In this document: positions 8,317 through 18,106 of the stretch, one piece after another
How positions within the stretch are numbered: position 1 is the stretch's first letter
Layout of the letters: the number at the start of each line of letters is the position of its first letter
Assembly: GCF_007746795.1 (NCBI RefSeq)
Contig: NZ_CP036343.1
Span: 6,051,357-6,115,356 of the forward strand
From: Gimesia algae
GTDB taxonomy: Bacteria > Planctomycetota > Planctomycetia > Planctomycetales > Planctomycetaceae
Direction of reading: 5' to 3'
Length of the DNA: 64,000 nt
Made by a program: the position numbers and the translations under genes
Notes under the pieces: model-generated
Told to the model about the DNA's origin: nothing
The model's input: only the letters and a program-made list of their open reading frames with translations
Databases searched by the model: none

Positions 8317-9606
8317 GTGGAAGCATTACTCATTCTGGGAATCATGCTGGTGCTGTTGATGCTGGGCTTTCCCATGAAAGTCCCCCTCATCACGGCAGCA
8401 TTGGCGGTTCTGCTGGTGTTTCATCCGGATGTAACCCCCGCGGTTTTGATTCAGCAGATGATCGGCGGTATTAAACCGGCAGCGCTGATTGCTGTCCCGA
8501 TGTTTATTTTTGCTGCGGATATCATGACACGCGGGAATTCAGCCAATCGATTACTCGACCTGGTGACCGCGTTTGTAGGGCACCTGCGCGGCGGCCTGCC
8601 CATCGCCAGCGCCATCAGCTGTACGCTGTTTGGGGCCATGTCCGGTTCGACACAGGCAACCGTTGTCGCAATAGGCGGTCCCCTGCGTCCGCAATTACTC
8701 AGAGCCGGTTATTCCGATTCTTTCACCACCGCTCTGATTATCAATGCCAGTGATATCGCTCTCTTGATTCCACCCAGTATCGGCATGATTGTGTATGGCG
8801 TTGTTTCGGGAACTTCCATCGGCGAGATGTTCATCGCCGGTATTGGTCCTGGTCTGCTGGTACTGCTGATGTTCTGCATCTACTGCTGGATTGCTTCTAT
8901 TCGGATGCAGATTCCCCGACAACCCAAAGCGGATCACGCGACGCGCCGCACCGCAATTCAACGTGCATTGCTGCCTTTGGGCTTTCCACTGATTATCATC
9001 GGAGGCATCTATTCCGGTATTTTCAGCCCGACGGAAGCCGCCGCTGTTTCTGTCCTTTATGCTGGCATATTAGAAATCGTCTGTTTTCGGGATCTCTCGC
9101 TGAAAGACATTCCTGATATTGCACTGTCGACGGGGCTTGTGACTGCGGTCGTTTTTATCCTCGTAGGTGCTGGTGCGGGATTCAGCTGGGTGATTTCGTT
9201 TGCCCAACTTCCCGACGCACTCATCAATAACTGGCTGGGGCTGACTCCCGATTCTGGCTACTGGACCATTATGCTGACGATTGCCATCGCCTATTTTATC
9301 GGCTGCATGTTCGTTGATCCGATTGTGGTGATCCTGATCCTGACCCCCATTTTCCATCCCGTCGCAGCGGCAGCCGGCATTGATCCAGTGCTGGTTGGAA
9401 TCGTCGTGACTCTGCAGGTCGCGATCGGCTCGGCCACGCCGCCGTTCGGTTGTGATATTTTTACGGCGATCGCGGTCTTCCGCCGCCCTTATCTGGAAGT
9501 CATTCGAGGCACGCCTCCCTTTATTGCCATCCTGCTGCTCGCAGGTGTCTTACTGATCGCCTTCCCCAGTATTTCCCTTTTCCTACGCGATCTGGCTTTT
9601 AACTGA
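8317..9606 (+). CDS. TRAP transporter large permease (DctM type)
   Basis: A 429-aa membrane protein with about 11-12 hydrophobic segments, the size and pattern of DctM, which uses the Na+ gradient to drive uptake. Conserved stretches include GFPMKVPLITAAL at the N-terminus, SGSTQATVVAIGGPL, LLIPPSIGMIVYGVVSGTSIGEMF and IGSATPPFGCDIFTA. The start is GTG with GGGGAG 7-12 bases upstream; an ATG reading would lose the first membrane segment. It lies between the small subunit and the binding protein, so the transporter is complete. Confidence 0.92.
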   Translation: MEALLILGIMLVLLMLGFPMKVPLITAALAVLLVFHPDVTPAVLIQQMIGGIKPAALIAVPMFIFAADIMTRGNSANRLLDLVTAFVGHLRGGLPIASAISCTLFGAMSGSTQATVVAIGGPLRPQLLRAGYSDSFTTALIINASDIALLIPPSIGMIVYGVVSGTSIGEMFIAGIGPGLLVLLMFCIYCWIASIRMQIPRQPKADHATRRTAIQRALLPLGFPLIIIGGIYSGIFSPTEAAAVSVLYAGILEIVCFRDLSLKDIPDIALSTGLVTAVVFILVGAGAGFSWVISFAQLPDALINNWLGLTPDSGYWTIMLTIAIAYFIGCMFVDPIVVILILTPIFHPVAAAAGIDPVLVGIVVTLQVAIGSATPPFGCDIFTAIAVFRRPYLEVIRGTPPFIAILLLAGVLLIAFPSISLFLRDLAFN

Positions 9607-9620
9607 TCAGACAGGTGTCG

Positions 9621-10694
9621 ATGATGAACAGCGCATTCTATCTCAAATTGATTCAGTTATCGGGGCTGCTGATCTGCCTCATTCTACCTTCTGCCTGTGA
9701 GTCAGAGGGGACCGCTTCGACTGAAGAACCGGTAGTGCAGTGGCGATTTGCCATTGAAGAAACGATCGGCAGTGTGCAGCATCAATACGCGATCAAGTTC
9801 AAGGAACTGATTGAAACGCGGTCTGCAGGCAAAATCGAAGTCACGATTTATCCCTATGGCACCCTGGGGACTTCGGACCAGATCACCGAACTCGTCGATA
9901 TGGAAGTCATCCAGTTTGCGATGGCTTCGCCGGGACATCTGGGAAAACTGATACCGGAGGTCCAGGTCTTCCTGCTCCACTTTCTGTTTTCCGATGACGA
10001 CGAAATCAATAACAAGGTCCTCAACGAAGACCCTAAACTGCAGGAAACATTCGATGAACTTTATGCCCGCAAAGATCTGAAGCTGCTTTCGATTTTTTCC
10101 GAAGGCTGGCAAGTCTGGACGACGAAGAAAGACATCCAGACTCCCGATGATTTCCAGGGAGTGAAAATGCGGGTCATGACGACGCCACTGTTACTGGCCG
10201 CGTACGAAGCCTATGGTGCCAGCCCGACCCCCCTACCTTACTCCGAAGTATACTCGGCTCTGCAGCTCAATATGATCGACGGTCAGGAGAACCCGGTCTT
10301 CGCGATTCAGGAAATGAATTTCTATGAAGTCACCGACTGGATGATTTTTGCGCGACATGCCCCCTTCATCACAACCGCAGTCACCAATCGTAAGTTTTTT
10401 AACTCACTCTCCCCGGAAAGGCAGAAACTGGTACTGGGCGTCGTTTCCGATTTGAACGGTTACATTCTGGACGTACAGAAGCAGTTCAACCGGGAGCGAT
10501 TGAATCTGATTCGTAAAAACAGACCCAAGCTGAAAATCGTCGACGAACTTACCCCCGAAGCCCGCGCCGCATTTCGCGAAGCCAGTCAGCCCGTCCGCGA
10601 GCAGTTCATCGAGATGACGGGTGAGGATGGCCGCAAACTGCTCGAAGAAATCAAAGCGACGATTAAAAATTATGAAGACAGGCAGACTCAATAA
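9621..10694 (+). CDS. TRAP transporter substrate-binding lipoprotein (DctP type)
   Basis: A 357-aa extracytoplasmic solute receptor. The signal ends in the lipobox LPSAC (Cys ~26), so the protein should be membrane-anchored. DctP features: IKFKELIETRSAGKIEVTIYPYGTLG, then DFQGVKMRVMTTPLLLAAYEAYGASPTPLPYSEVYSALQ, holding the substrate-carboxylate arginine in MRVM, then NMIDGQENP. ATG at 9621 is preferred to an in-frame GTG at 9615 because AGG at 9613-9615 makes a usable ribosome site. It is the last gene of the ectABCD-transporter unit. Ectoine as ligand is inferred from context. Confidence 0.88.
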   Translation: MMNSAFYLKLIQLSGLLICLILPSACESEGTASTEEPVVQWRFAIEETIGSVQHQYAIKFKELIETRSAGKIEVTIYPYGTLGTSDQITELVDMEVIQFAMASPGHLGKLIPEVQVFLLHFLFSDDDEINNKVLNEDPKLQETFDELYARKDLKLLSIFSEGWQVWTTKKDIQTPDDFQGVKMRVMTTPLLLAAYEAYGASPTPLPYSEVYSALQLNMIDGQENPVFAIQEMNFYEVTDWMIFARHAPFITTAVTNRKFFNSLSPERQKLVLGVVSDLNGYILDVQKQFNRERLNLIRKNRPKLKIVDELTPEARAAFREASQPVREQFIEMTGEDGRKLLEEIKATIKNYEDRQTQ

Positions 10695-11228
10695 ATTTGA
10701 TCTGGCTTTCACTCTTCTGCGTGCCAGCCAGGCATTTCTCAAAGAGCTTGCTGCATCTTTGTATTTACATTGCTGACGATACAGCAACCGTCGACTGTCA
10801 TTCTTTGAACTACGATCCGGATTCAGAAGATTTCCGCTAGCCCGCAGCAGGGCAGCCCACTTCTCCTGCGTCCGCGCGATCTGATAGTCCAGAAAAAAAT
10901 AGCGCTGAAATCAATCCCCACATCACTCTGGAAAACCAGTGTTTGACAGTCCCCTCGTAAACGGGAAAAACCAGATGTTTATATCTTCTTAAGATTTACA
11001 GCTGAGAATTCAGCCACGAGCTTTCATCAAATAGAAGCTCCTCCCATTATCCGCCTCTTTGTTCAAAAAACATATCATCAATTCAGCAAATATTTTCCAA
11101 CATTCGTGTAAGAAATATCTGCGATTTACATCAACTATACTTACCTAGTAATATATAATTAACTTCCTTTATATTTACTTGGCTTATTTAGTCATCCTTC
11201 CTAAATCCCTACCTGAGGAGCGAATACC
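10695..11228. other. 534-bp intergenic region
   Basis: No gene was recognised. The last ~150 bases are strongly AT-rich and end with the ribosome binding site GAGGAG at 11216-11221 for the DUF1559 gene. No convincing terminator hairpin for the ectoine-transporter unit was found. Confidence 0.4.
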
Positions 11229-12203
11229 ATGATTTACCAAGATAAAACCCGCAAGGGATTTACGCTGATTGAGCTATTGGTCGTGATCGCGATTATTGCC
11301 ATTCTGATCGCATTGCTTTTACCAGCAGTCCAGCAGGCGCGTGAAGCGGCCCGTCGTTCTGACTGCCGTAACAAAATGAAACAGCTGGGATTGGCCTTAC
11401 ACAACTACCTGGAAACACACTCTGTCCTGCCTCCCAGTGCCGTAGCCAAAGGACTCTGTTCGACCGGGGTTGCCGCCAGCAATACCTTGAATGGTAACGG
11501 GCTGGTTCTGCTGCTCCCCTATCTGGATCAAAGTGCCCTGTATAATCAGCTCAATTTCAGTCTGGCCTTCGATGATTACGGTGCGGGAAGTGCGCCACTC
11601 CCCAGTGGCGGCGCAACTTCGAACGCAGATCTGGTGAACCGGAGAATGACGATCTTTAACTGCCCCTCCGATCCCGGTCCCCAGGGAATCCCGTCCAGCA
11701 GCAGTTACATGCTTCCCGGCGGTTCGAATGAACATCGTACTAACTACGATTTCATTGTCTATCGACTAACCTACAACAACTGTCATGGCTGGACCTCCCG
11801 GGCAGCGAGCCAGCGCACCATGTTTGAAGATGGCAGCAAATGCCGTCCCCGAGATGTCACTGACGGAATGTCGAATACCGCCATGATGGCAGAGACGCGC
11901 CAGGCCTGTTGCGGTAACGGCGCCAACGCCAACTGGGGTGGCAGAGGTTATACACAAATTGGTCTGAGTCTGAGCGGCGTCACGCCGAATCGAACCACGC
12001 GTAACAGTTCCAGCTATCCGGGTGGTGTTAAGGATTTTGCTCCCTGGCTGGGTGACTGGAATACAACAGGCAGTCTGCACGTTGGTGGACTTCATGTTCT
12101 GCTGGGTGATGGCGCAGTACGATTCATGGGCGACAATACAGACTACTCAATTCGATTGAATCTGGATCGCATTGCAGATGGTAATGTGATTGGAGAATGG
12201 TGA
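11229..12203 (+). CDS. DUF1559 protein with prepilin-type N-terminus
   Basis: A 324-aa protein of the large planctomycete-specific DUF1559 family. The N-terminus is a type IV pilin-like signal: K-GFTLIELLVVIAIIAILIALLLPAVQ, with the processing glycine-phenylalanine site followed by one hydrophobic helix. The body carries AREAARRSDCRNKMKQLGLALHNY and a C-terminal LHVGGLHVLLGDGAVRF, both family hallmarks. It is probably exported and processed by a prepilin peptidase; exact role unknown. A lipoprotein gene follows 71 bases later, a common pairing in these genomes. Confidence 0.92.
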   Translation: MIYQDKTRKGFTLIELLVVIAIIAILIALLLPAVQQAREAARRSDCRNKMKQLGLALHNYLETHSVLPPSAVAKGLCSTGVAASNTLNGNGLVLLLPYLDQSALYNQLNFSLAFDDYGAGSAPLPSGGATSNADLVNRRMTIFNCPSDPGPQGIPSSSSYMLPGGSNEHRTNYDFIVYRLTYNNCHGWTSRAASQRTMFEDGSKCRPRDVTDGMSNTAMMAETRQACCGNGANANWGGRGYTQIGLSLSGVTPNRTTRNSSSYPGGVKDFAPWLGDWNTTGSLHVGGLHVLLGDGAVRFMGDNTDYSIRLNLDRIADGNVIGEW

Positions 12204-12274
12204 TCTGAAATCGAATACACCTGTTTGAGCAACAATCCTTCATGAACTCAGATCATTTAACTGAAAGAATCAAT

Positions 12275-12766
12275 ATGCGACGCATCCTTCGTATTTCCCT
12301 GTTTTGTTTACTGGCGCCTGTCGTATTTAATATTTCGGGATGTGGATCTTCCTCTACAGAACCGGAATTTGTATCCAAACTGGTTCCGGTGACTGGCAAA
12401 GTCACCTTAGACGGGAACCCCTTGACTGGTGTGATGATTAATTATCTTCCCGCGGAAGGCCAGCCGGGGGGAGAGATTGCCTTCGGTCTGACCGACGAAA
12501 CAGGCACATACACTCTGCAGACTCAACTGGCAGGTCAATCACCGGAAGATTCACAGGGAGCCCTTCCCGGTAATTACAGTATCTATATTCATAAGCTGGT
12601 TCTGCCGGACGGATCAGCAGTACCGGAAGGACTATCCGATGCAGAAGCTGAAGAAAAAGGGGCAAAACAACTACTGCCCGCACAATATTCCAGCCCCACA
12701 GCGAGCAAACTGACCGCCGTTGTTAATTCAGAGGCCACGACGAACGACTTCACCTTGAAGAAATAA
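12275..12766 (+). CDS. Lipoprotein with carboxypeptidase-regulatory/transthyretin-like fold
   Basis: About 163 aa. The signal LFCLLAPVVFNISGC ends in a lipobox, so a lipid-anchored envelope protein is expected. The mature part reads VPVTGKVTLDGNPLTGVMINYLP...GLTDETGTYTL...LPGNYSIYIHK, the planctomycete 'carboxypeptidase regulatory-like' pattern. The start at 12275 is chosen over the in-frame ATG at 12242 because it puts the signal peptide at the N-terminus and has GAAAGA upstream. Such genes are often found next to DUF1559 genes, as here. Function unknown. Confidence 0.8.
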   Translation: MRRILRISLFCLLAPVVFNISGCGSSSTEPEFVSKLVPVTGKVTLDGNPLTGVMINYLPAEGQPGGEIAFGLTDETGTYTLQTQLAGQSPEDSQGALPGNYSIYIHKLVLPDGSAVPEGLSDAEAEEKGAKQLLPAQYSSPTASKLTAVVNSEATTNDFTLKK

Positions 12767-12773
12767 GTACTTC

Positions 12774-12867
12774 AGACTGTGTCCAGTTTTACTGTAGCGT
12801 CTCCAGGGCCATTTGAACCGAGTATAATGGATTGAGAGATGCTATGATTAAATGTGATCCGTTCTAG
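12774..12867 (+). repeat. 94-bp palindromic repeat, copy A
   Basis: One of five copies in the window, all exactly 94 bases, from AGACTGTGTCC to the terminal CTAG. Internal arms TAGCGTCTC (12795-12803) and GAGATGCTA (12836-12844) pair with one G-T. It begins 8 bases after the lipoprotein stop codon, so it could also end that transcript. Confidence 0.85.
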
Positions 12868-13032
12868 AAGCAACAACTGAATTCAGTATTACCTTAGTCC
12901 CTCTGTCCCGGTTTCCGGCAGGGGGATTTTTTCATATAACACTGGAAAGTACTGAACCTTTCCTGTAAAAAGGTCCTCACTAAGGTACAGATAAGGCAGC
13001 TCGCTCTCAATATTTTGCGTGAGGTTAATTTG

Positions 13033-13458
13033 ATGACAATATCGGTGCAGTGTGAGGAATGTTTTCAAAGTTATAAGGTCAAAGATGAACGCGCAGGACA
13101 GACCCTGAAGTGCAAATCGTGTGGCAGCAAAATTCGCGTTCCCGCTGTGGAAGAAGAATTCGAAGACCTGTCCGCCGATTATGGGGAGCCGATTGCCCAG
13201 CCTCGCAAGAAAAAAGCGGTCAAAGCAAAAAAGAAAAAGTCATCCTCCAGAAAATCGCTCAACATCTCGGCAGGAGGCATCGTCAAAAAAACCTTTGGCG
13301 TACTGTCGATGGCGTTAGGCGTAGCGATGCTGGGTGGAGCGATCTATATGTTTTTCGCCGGAGATGAACCCAACGGGAAGAGATCCCGACCTGTCGCAGG
13401 ACTGCTCATGGCATCGGTCTTTATGGGTGTCGGAAAAAAATGGATGTTCGATGAATAA
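13033..13458 (+). CDS. Small zinc-ribbon membrane protein
   Basis: A 141-aa protein in three parts: an N-terminal zinc ribbon of the MJ0042 type (CEEC near residue 7 and CKSC near residue 29), a lysine/serine-rich basic linker (~60-85), and a C-terminal pair of hydrophobic segments (GVLSMALGVAMLGGAIYMFF, then GLLMASVFMGVG). ATG at 13033 has GAGG eight bases before it, so upstream TTG codons are not needed. Such ribbon-plus-membrane proteins are common in planctomycetes; no function is known. The next gene is convergent, 9 bases away. Confidence 0.7.
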   Translation: MTISVQCEECFQSYKVKDERAGQTLKCKSCGSKIRVPAVEEEFEDLSADYGEPIAQPRKKKAVKAKKKKSSSRKSLNISAGGIVKKTFGVLSMALGVAMLGGAIYMFFAGDEPNGKRSRPVAGLLMASVFMGVGKKWMFDE

Positions 13459-13467
13459 GACAGGCAG

Positions 13468-13956
13468 TCAACGCTCCCTGGCATCCACTCCAAATTCTTC
13501 GACGCGACCATTCACAAAGGCAGCCAGGTTCTCGGCATCATCGGTGCCGATGCGTAAAGTGCCGCGTTTCATCTGAATGGCCACACAGTCGCGGCCCCAG
13601 AGATTCCAGACCCAGCCTCCGCGCGGGCTCAGATGAATTCCCCAGCCTTCCATGAAAGTGGTCCGATCCACGTCGGCACGGAGGATCTCCTCATACAATA
13701 CACTGCGCTGAAACAGGGGGAGCGGGCCGAACGAAATCCGCAGGCGATCGATTTCATCAGCCACCGTCAGATGATGAAAGCCTGTCGCTACAATTAACAT
13801 CACCAGCCCCACCATCACGAAGATCAGACTCAGAGTTGATTGTGGCGGTATTGTCCGCACAAACCAGGCAATCACAAAAAACGCAATCGCCAGCCCGTAC
13901 AAAATCAAACAGAGCGGTCCCCGTTGGCGATGATAATACAATGAAAGGCTGGTCAT
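13468..13956 (-). CDS. Membrane protein of unknown function
   Basis: A 162-aa protein with two hydrophobic segments near the N-terminus (GPLCLILYGLAIAFFVIAW and LSLIFVMVGLVMLIVATGF). A soluble C-terminal part (~70-162) looks beta-rich: IDRLRISFGPLPLFQRSVLYEEI, then GWGIHLSPRGGWVWNLWG, then VAIQMKRGTLRIGTDDAENLAAFV. The pattern resembles bacterial PH-like membrane proteins, where a short hydrophobic hairpin precedes a PH fold, but this is only an impression. It is not clearly linked to any neighbour. Confidence 0.55.
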   Translation of the reverse strand: MTSLSLYYHRQRGPLCLILYGLAIAFFVIAWFVRTIPPQSTLSLIFVMVGLVMLIVATGFHHLTVADEIDRLRISFGPLPLFQRSVLYEEILRADVDRTTFMEGWGIHLSPRGGWVWNLWGRDCVAIQMKRGTLRIGTDDAENLAAFVNGRVEEFGVDARER

Positions 13957-14149
13957 GTCTGATTCTCAATCTCGTGGAATAACTGAATGATAGCATTATA
14001 TTCATTTCCACTGAATTTCGATATCCCCCACAACATGATCGGAACCACCAGCGTCAGCAAGGGAATCGCCCAATGCCCGCGAACCGTGCTTGAATCTTCT
14101 GATTATATAGAAATTATACTTTCAATCTGAGATCAGTTTTAAACCAGCC

Positions 14150-14695
14150 TCAGGGAAACTCAATATACTCGACGGGTACGCTGTCTGTCAGCCAGACCTG
14201 GTTCGGCGTCACAAAAAACTCCCAGCCTGCCTGATGCATTTCCAGTGCCCGGACCTGCAGTAACACCGGTCTGCCGCGTCTGCGACCGACGGCGATGCTG
14301 GTCTGCTCGTCCACGTGCAGATGCACATGATGCCGATTCATTTTTTTGAGCCCTTCCTGCGAAATGGGTTCGATGAATTTGTCGGGGGTGCCATGAAACA
14401 GGATTTCAGGGGGAACGGCTGTAGTATATCCCAGGTCGACGGAAATCGAATGCCCCTGGTTGGCACGAATGCGAGTTCCTTCTGCGTTGAAGGAAAACCG
14501 CTGTTTGTCATTGGACTGCACGACGGTGTCGAGTGTCGCGCGCGACATCCCCTTCCCCTGCTGAGACATCGCTGCCAGTAATACTTCGACATCGACCCAG
14601 CCTGAATCGTCCAGTGTGATCCCGACGGTTTCCGGCTGGTGCCTGAGAATCAGACTCAGGAATTTGCTTTTCTTTTTTAATTCTTTTTCGTTCAT
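14150..14695 (-). CDS. kptA: RNA 2'-phosphotransferase (Tpt1/KptA family)
   Basis: A 181-aa enzyme that moves an internal 2'-phosphate from RNA to NAD+, giving ADP-ribose 1'',2''-cyclic phosphate and nicotinamide. Family features: SKFLSLILRHQPE with R18-H19, WVDVEVLL, then the NAD-binding half with ILFHGT, HHVHLHVDEQTSIAVGRRRG and a V..A..M...G..F..T.N.VWLT end. It is the last gene of a five-gene unit of NAD synthesis and salvage genes, 48 bases after pncA. Co-location with NAD genes fits an enzyme that consumes NAD+ and releases nicotinamide, which pncA can recycle. Confidence 0.9.
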   Translation of the reverse strand: MNEKELKKKSKFLSLILRHQPETVGITLDDSGWVDVEVLLAAMSQQGKGMSRATLDTVVQSNDKQRFSFNAEGTRIRANQGHSISVDLGYTTAVPPEILFHGTPDKFIEPISQEGLKKMNRHHVHLHVDEQTSIAVGRRRGRPVLLQVRALEMHQAGWEFFVTPNQVWLTDSVPVEYIEFP

Positions 14696-14743
14696 TTTTT
14701 CTTTTTTGTTCTTCGGATTTCAGATCCGATATTTTCATTTGAT

Positions 14744-15343
14744 TTATTCAATAATTTTTACGCCTGCGTGCTGCATTTCCTGGTAAGCGCGATGCACGTC
14801 CCCCGGACTGAGATCAACGCCTCGACATCCCCGCTCGATCAAGCGGGTCTGGAATCCCAGTTTCACAGCATCCAGCGCCGTCCATTTCACACAATAATCA
14901 GCAGCCAGTCCCAGTACCGTAACGGACTGCACCCCCTGCTCTTGCAGATATTCACCCAGGCCGGTCGACTTCTGATGGCCGTTATCATAGAAGCCACTGT
15001 AACTGTCAATCAGCCGGTCTGTTCCCTTGGGAAAGATCCTATCAATCTGGCCCTGTTTCAAATCCGCATGAAATTCCGCGCCCCGCGTATCTTGCACACA
15101 ATGATCGGGCCAGAGAATCTGTTCCAGGCCCGCCAGGTCAATCTGCTCTCCGATCTCTCGATCGGGATGCTGACTGGCAAAACTCAAATGATCGGCGGGA
15201 TGCCAGTCCTGGGTCGCTACGACCAGATCGAACTCCGATATCAACTCATTGGCGACCGGAACCACCTGATCCCCCTCGGGAACCGCCAGCGAACCGCCGG
15301 GCATAAAGTCATATTGCAGGTCCACCAGAATTAATGCATTCAT
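14744..15343 (-). CDS. pncA: Nicotinamidase
   Basis: A 199-aa isochorismatase-fold amidase converting nicotinamide to nicotinate. The catalytic triad is visible: D8 (LVDLQYDF), K106 (IFPKGTD) and C151 (GLAADYCVKWT). The metal-site region DWHPADHLSF and the conserved WPDHCVQDTRGAEF are present. It sits between nrtR and kptA, 12 bases after nrtR, as part of the NAD salvage unit; its product feeds the nicotinate phosphoribosyltransferase encoded at the head of the same unit. Confidence 0.94.
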   Translation of the reverse strand: MNALILVDLQYDFMPGGSLAVPEGDQVVPVANELISEFDLVVATQDWHPADHLSFASQHPDREIGEQIDLAGLEQILWPDHCVQDTRGAEFHADLKQGQIDRIFPKGTDRLIDSYSGFYDNGHQKSTGLGEYLQEQGVQSVTVLGLAADYCVKWTALDAVKLGFQTRLIERGCRGVDLSPGDVHRAYQEMQHAGVKIIE

Positions 15344-15355
15344 TGTCTCTCTTTC

Positions 15356-16045
15356 CTAAATCTCAAAATGAAAGCCCTGTTTTGTCAGGCGTTTGTATTT
15401 GCGATGATCGAATTTGTAGAGTCGGGCGGCTCGATGTGCCACATCCGTCTCCACTTCATCCAGTTCGATCAGAATTCCCATGCTGAGAATCTTTTTCCGG
15501 AAATTGCGCTTGTCAAGCTGACGATCCAGGATGACTTCATACAGATGTTGTATCTGACGCAGTGTAAACTTGGGTGGCAGCAGTTCGAAACCAATCGGCT
15601 GGTAGCGGACTTTGCCCCGCAGGCGTTCGTGCGCCGTTTCTAAAATCATCGGGTGGTCAAAGGCGAGTGTGGGCACATCATCCACGGCGAACCAGGCGGC
15701 GTTGCGAGCATCTGTAGCTGCCTGGACGCGGTGATCGGAAAGATTCACCAGCGCATAATAGGCAACCGTAACGACCCGTTCACGCGGATCACGGTCCACA
15801 TCCCCGATCGTATAAAGCTGCTCTAGAAAAACGTTTTCGATTCCCGTCTCTTCCTGCAGTTCCCGGCGGGCGGCCTCTTCCAGCGATTCTTCCAACCGAA
15901 CAAAGCCTCCCGGCAAGGCCCAGTCTCCTTCAAAGGGAGGCAGGTCACGCTGAATCAACAGCACCTGCAGATCGTCTTCGTCCAGGCCGAACACGACACA
16001 GTCGACGGTTAAAGCGGCCCGGGGATATTCATAACTAAATTTCAT
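15356..16045 (-). CDS. nrtR: NrtR-type regulator: Nudix domain plus winged helix
   Basis: A 229-aa protein with an N-terminal Nudix domain (residues ~8-140) and a C-terminal winged-helix part (~150-229, ending [14 protein letters not shown]). This is the architecture of NrtR, the ADP-ribose-sensing repressor of NAD metabolism. The Nudix box GX5EX7REXXEEXGI is fully intact ([24 protein letters not shown], split here only for naming), so hydrolase activity may remain, unlike NrtR proteins that have lost it. It lies within the NAD operon, 10 bases after nadE. Confidence 0.88.
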   Translation of the reverse strand: MKFSYEYPRAALTVDCVVFGLDEDDLQVLLIQRDLPPFEGDWALPGGFVRLEESLEEAARRELQEETGIENVFLEQLYTIGDVDRDPRERVVTVAYYALVNLSDHRVQAATDARNAAWFAVDDVPTLAFDHPMILETAHERLRGKVRYQPIGFELLPPKFTLRQIQHLYEVILDRQLDKRNFRKKILSMGILIELDEVETDVAHRAARLYKFDHRKYKRLTKQGFHFEI

Positions 16046-16055
16046 TGCCTGTCCT

Positions 16056-18056
16056 TCAGTTTAAACTTTCTTCGTCAACAAACTCGCGCAGTTCTTCCAG
16101 TTCCCGCTGATAGCTGCCTGAGAGAATCGGAAAACGACACCAGGTTTTGGGGTCCAGATTTTCATCGTCCAGATGAAATGAGGGTGCATAGCGTTCGCGC
16201 TTCCATTGATTGCGTGACCAGAGTTGAAAGAAGCGAGTGATCCAGGCAGACAGCTGCGCTGGCTGATAGTCCGAAAACTGAGTTCGCGCCAGCCGATACA
16301 GATCAACGGGACCATGTTTATCCCTGATGGCGGCCCGTTCGATCCAGTCCAGCAGCTCATAAGGCATGAGATCGGTTTCATCCGTCTGGTGGGATGCTTC
16401 AGGACGCAGTTCAGCAGTCGGCTCCTGTTGGTTGACCAGTTTCAGAATTGGCAGATTCTCTGCTCCTGCTGGTCCTGAATTTTCCATCCAGAGCAACCAG
16501 TGTCTTAAGAATGCTTTATCAATTCCGGAAATGGGGGAAAGTCCGCCACAGGTATCTCCGTCCATTGTCGTATAGCCGACCGCGGCTTCAGAACGGTTGC
16601 TGGTCGCCAGCAGAAGCGCATTCCGTAAATTGGCGATCATCCAGACCCCTGGTGCACGCACCCGCGCCTGTATGTTCTGCAGCGCAATATCGTCTGAATC
16701 CCAGTTCAATTCGCGGTCCAGCGCATTGGAGACAAGACCGACATAATCCTGTACGATTGAATCGACATCCAGTTTGAGATAGTCAGCCCCTATGGCTTCG
16801 GCAAGTTTTGCTGCCGCCTGTTTAGTGGTTTCAGAACTGTTACGAGTTGACTGATACACGCACGTCAGTAACCGGGACACCAGGTCCTGTACTGCCTTTG
16901 CCTGGGTGAGATCAGAAACGTGAGATAACTTCGACTGGAAGGCTTGAAGCCCCAGTTCAGCCACTCCCAGTTTCACCAGCAACCAGACCAGTGTCGCCAC
17001 GGCAGAAGAATCGGCTCCCCCACTCAGAGAAACCACAAAGCCCTGAGAGCGACTTTTACGTAGATAATCAAACAAGCCCAGGGCGACTGCCCGGGAAAAC
17101 TCTTCTGCTTTCACCGCTGGAGAAGTTTCCCAGCCTTCTGCTGACTGTGACAAAGGTTTTGGATCAATCTCCGGGAAATGAAACGATGCGACGACCCGGC
17201 TTTCGCTCTGCCCGAGTTGATCTGGTTGAAAACTCATCAGGCGGGCACGGTTCATACGGTTCAGATCAATGTCAATCACAGTGGACGTGACGACCACATC
17301 TTGAAATGAGAGCCTGGGACCTTCAGCCAGCAAAGCGCCATTACTGGCGATTAAAGCCGCTCCATCATAAATGATGCGTCCGGCTTCGTTGCCCAGTAAA
17401 TTGGAATAGATGTAGCTGACACCATAGGCACGTGAGCTTTCCAGTACGAGACGACGCCGTATTTCCTGCTTTCCAAAAGCAAAGTGGCTGGCGCTGGGAT
17501 TCAAAATCAGATCGACGGCCGCCTGTGATAAGGCATGTCCCGGCCGACGGGCGGCCCAGGCATCTTCACAGATTTCAAATCCGATTCGGATTCCGCCACA
17601 TTCAAAAATCAGATTTCCGATTGGATATAATTGGCCTTCAATTTCAATCTGGCTCACATGCGTTGAATTCCAGGCCTTGAACCAGCGTGGTTCGTAATGG
17701 ATTCCGTCTCCTGCCAGATGATTCTTAGCCACAAAACCTAATATCTGTTGATTCGCAATCAGGCAGGCACAGTTATAGAGCCCGCCCCCATGCAGCAGCG
17801 GAAGTCCCACAGAAACTGCAATTCCTTCCGTAAACGGCAGCAGTTCCTGCAGCGCGCGGATTGCCCTCTGTTGAATATCCGGTGAAAAGAAAGCATCTTC
17901 ACAACCATAGCCGGTGATACATAATTCCGGCAGACAGATCAGGCTCGCCCCCTGTTCGCGCGCTGTGGAGATGGCCGCCTGAATGTTCTGCATGTTGCCT
18001 GCCCACTCCAGCGGCGTCTGGTTAAGTGCAACGGCGGCGACCTGAATCAGTTGCAT
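16056..18056 (-). CDS. nadE: Glutamine-dependent NAD+ synthetase
   Basis: A 666-aa two-domain enzyme that amidates nicotinate adenine dinucleotide to NAD+. The N-terminal ~280 residues form a nitrilase-fold glutaminase with the catalytic set E in [15 protein letters not shown] in VAKNHLAG and C in FEICEDAW. The C-terminal synthetase domain has the ATP-pyrophosphatase loop [10 protein letters not shown] (~345) and the conserved [19 protein letters not shown]. It is full length and lies 50 bases after pncB in the same unit. Confidence 0.95.
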   Translation of the reverse strand: MQLIQVAAVALNQTPLEWAGNMQNIQAAISTAREQGASLICLPELCITGYGCEDAFFSPDIQQRAIRALQELLPFTEGIAVSVGLPLLHGGGLYNCACLIANQQILGFVAKNHLAGDGIHYEPRWFKAWNSTHVSQIEIEGQLYPIGNLIFECGGIRIGFEICEDAWAARRPGHALSQAAVDLILNPSASHFAFGKQEIRRRLVLESSRAYGVSYIYSNLLGNEAGRIIYDGAALIASNGALLAEGPRLSFQDVVVTSTVIDIDLNRMNRARLMSFQPDQLGQSESRVVASFHFPEIDPKPLSQSAEGWETSPAVKAEEFSRAVALGLFDYLRKSRSQGFVVSLSGGADSSAVATLVWLLVKLGVAELGLQAFQSKLSHVSDLTQAKAVQDLVSRLLTCVYQSTRNSSETTKQAAAKLAEAIGADYLKLDVDSIVQDYVGLVSNALDRELNWDSDDIALQNIQARVRAPGVWMIANLRNALLLATSNRSEAAVGYTTMDGDTCGGLSPISGIDKAFLRHWLLWMENSGPAGAENLPILKLVNQQEPTAELRPEASHQTDETDLMPYELLDWIERAAIRDKHGPVDLYRLARTQFSDYQPAQLSAWITRFFQLWSRNQWKRERYAPSFHLDDENLDPKTWCRFPILSGSYQRELEELREFVDEESLN

Positions 18057-18106
18057 GACCGTTTACCTCCCTTTATTCTTTTGGCGATTTTTGGTTTACA
18101 ATTCTG

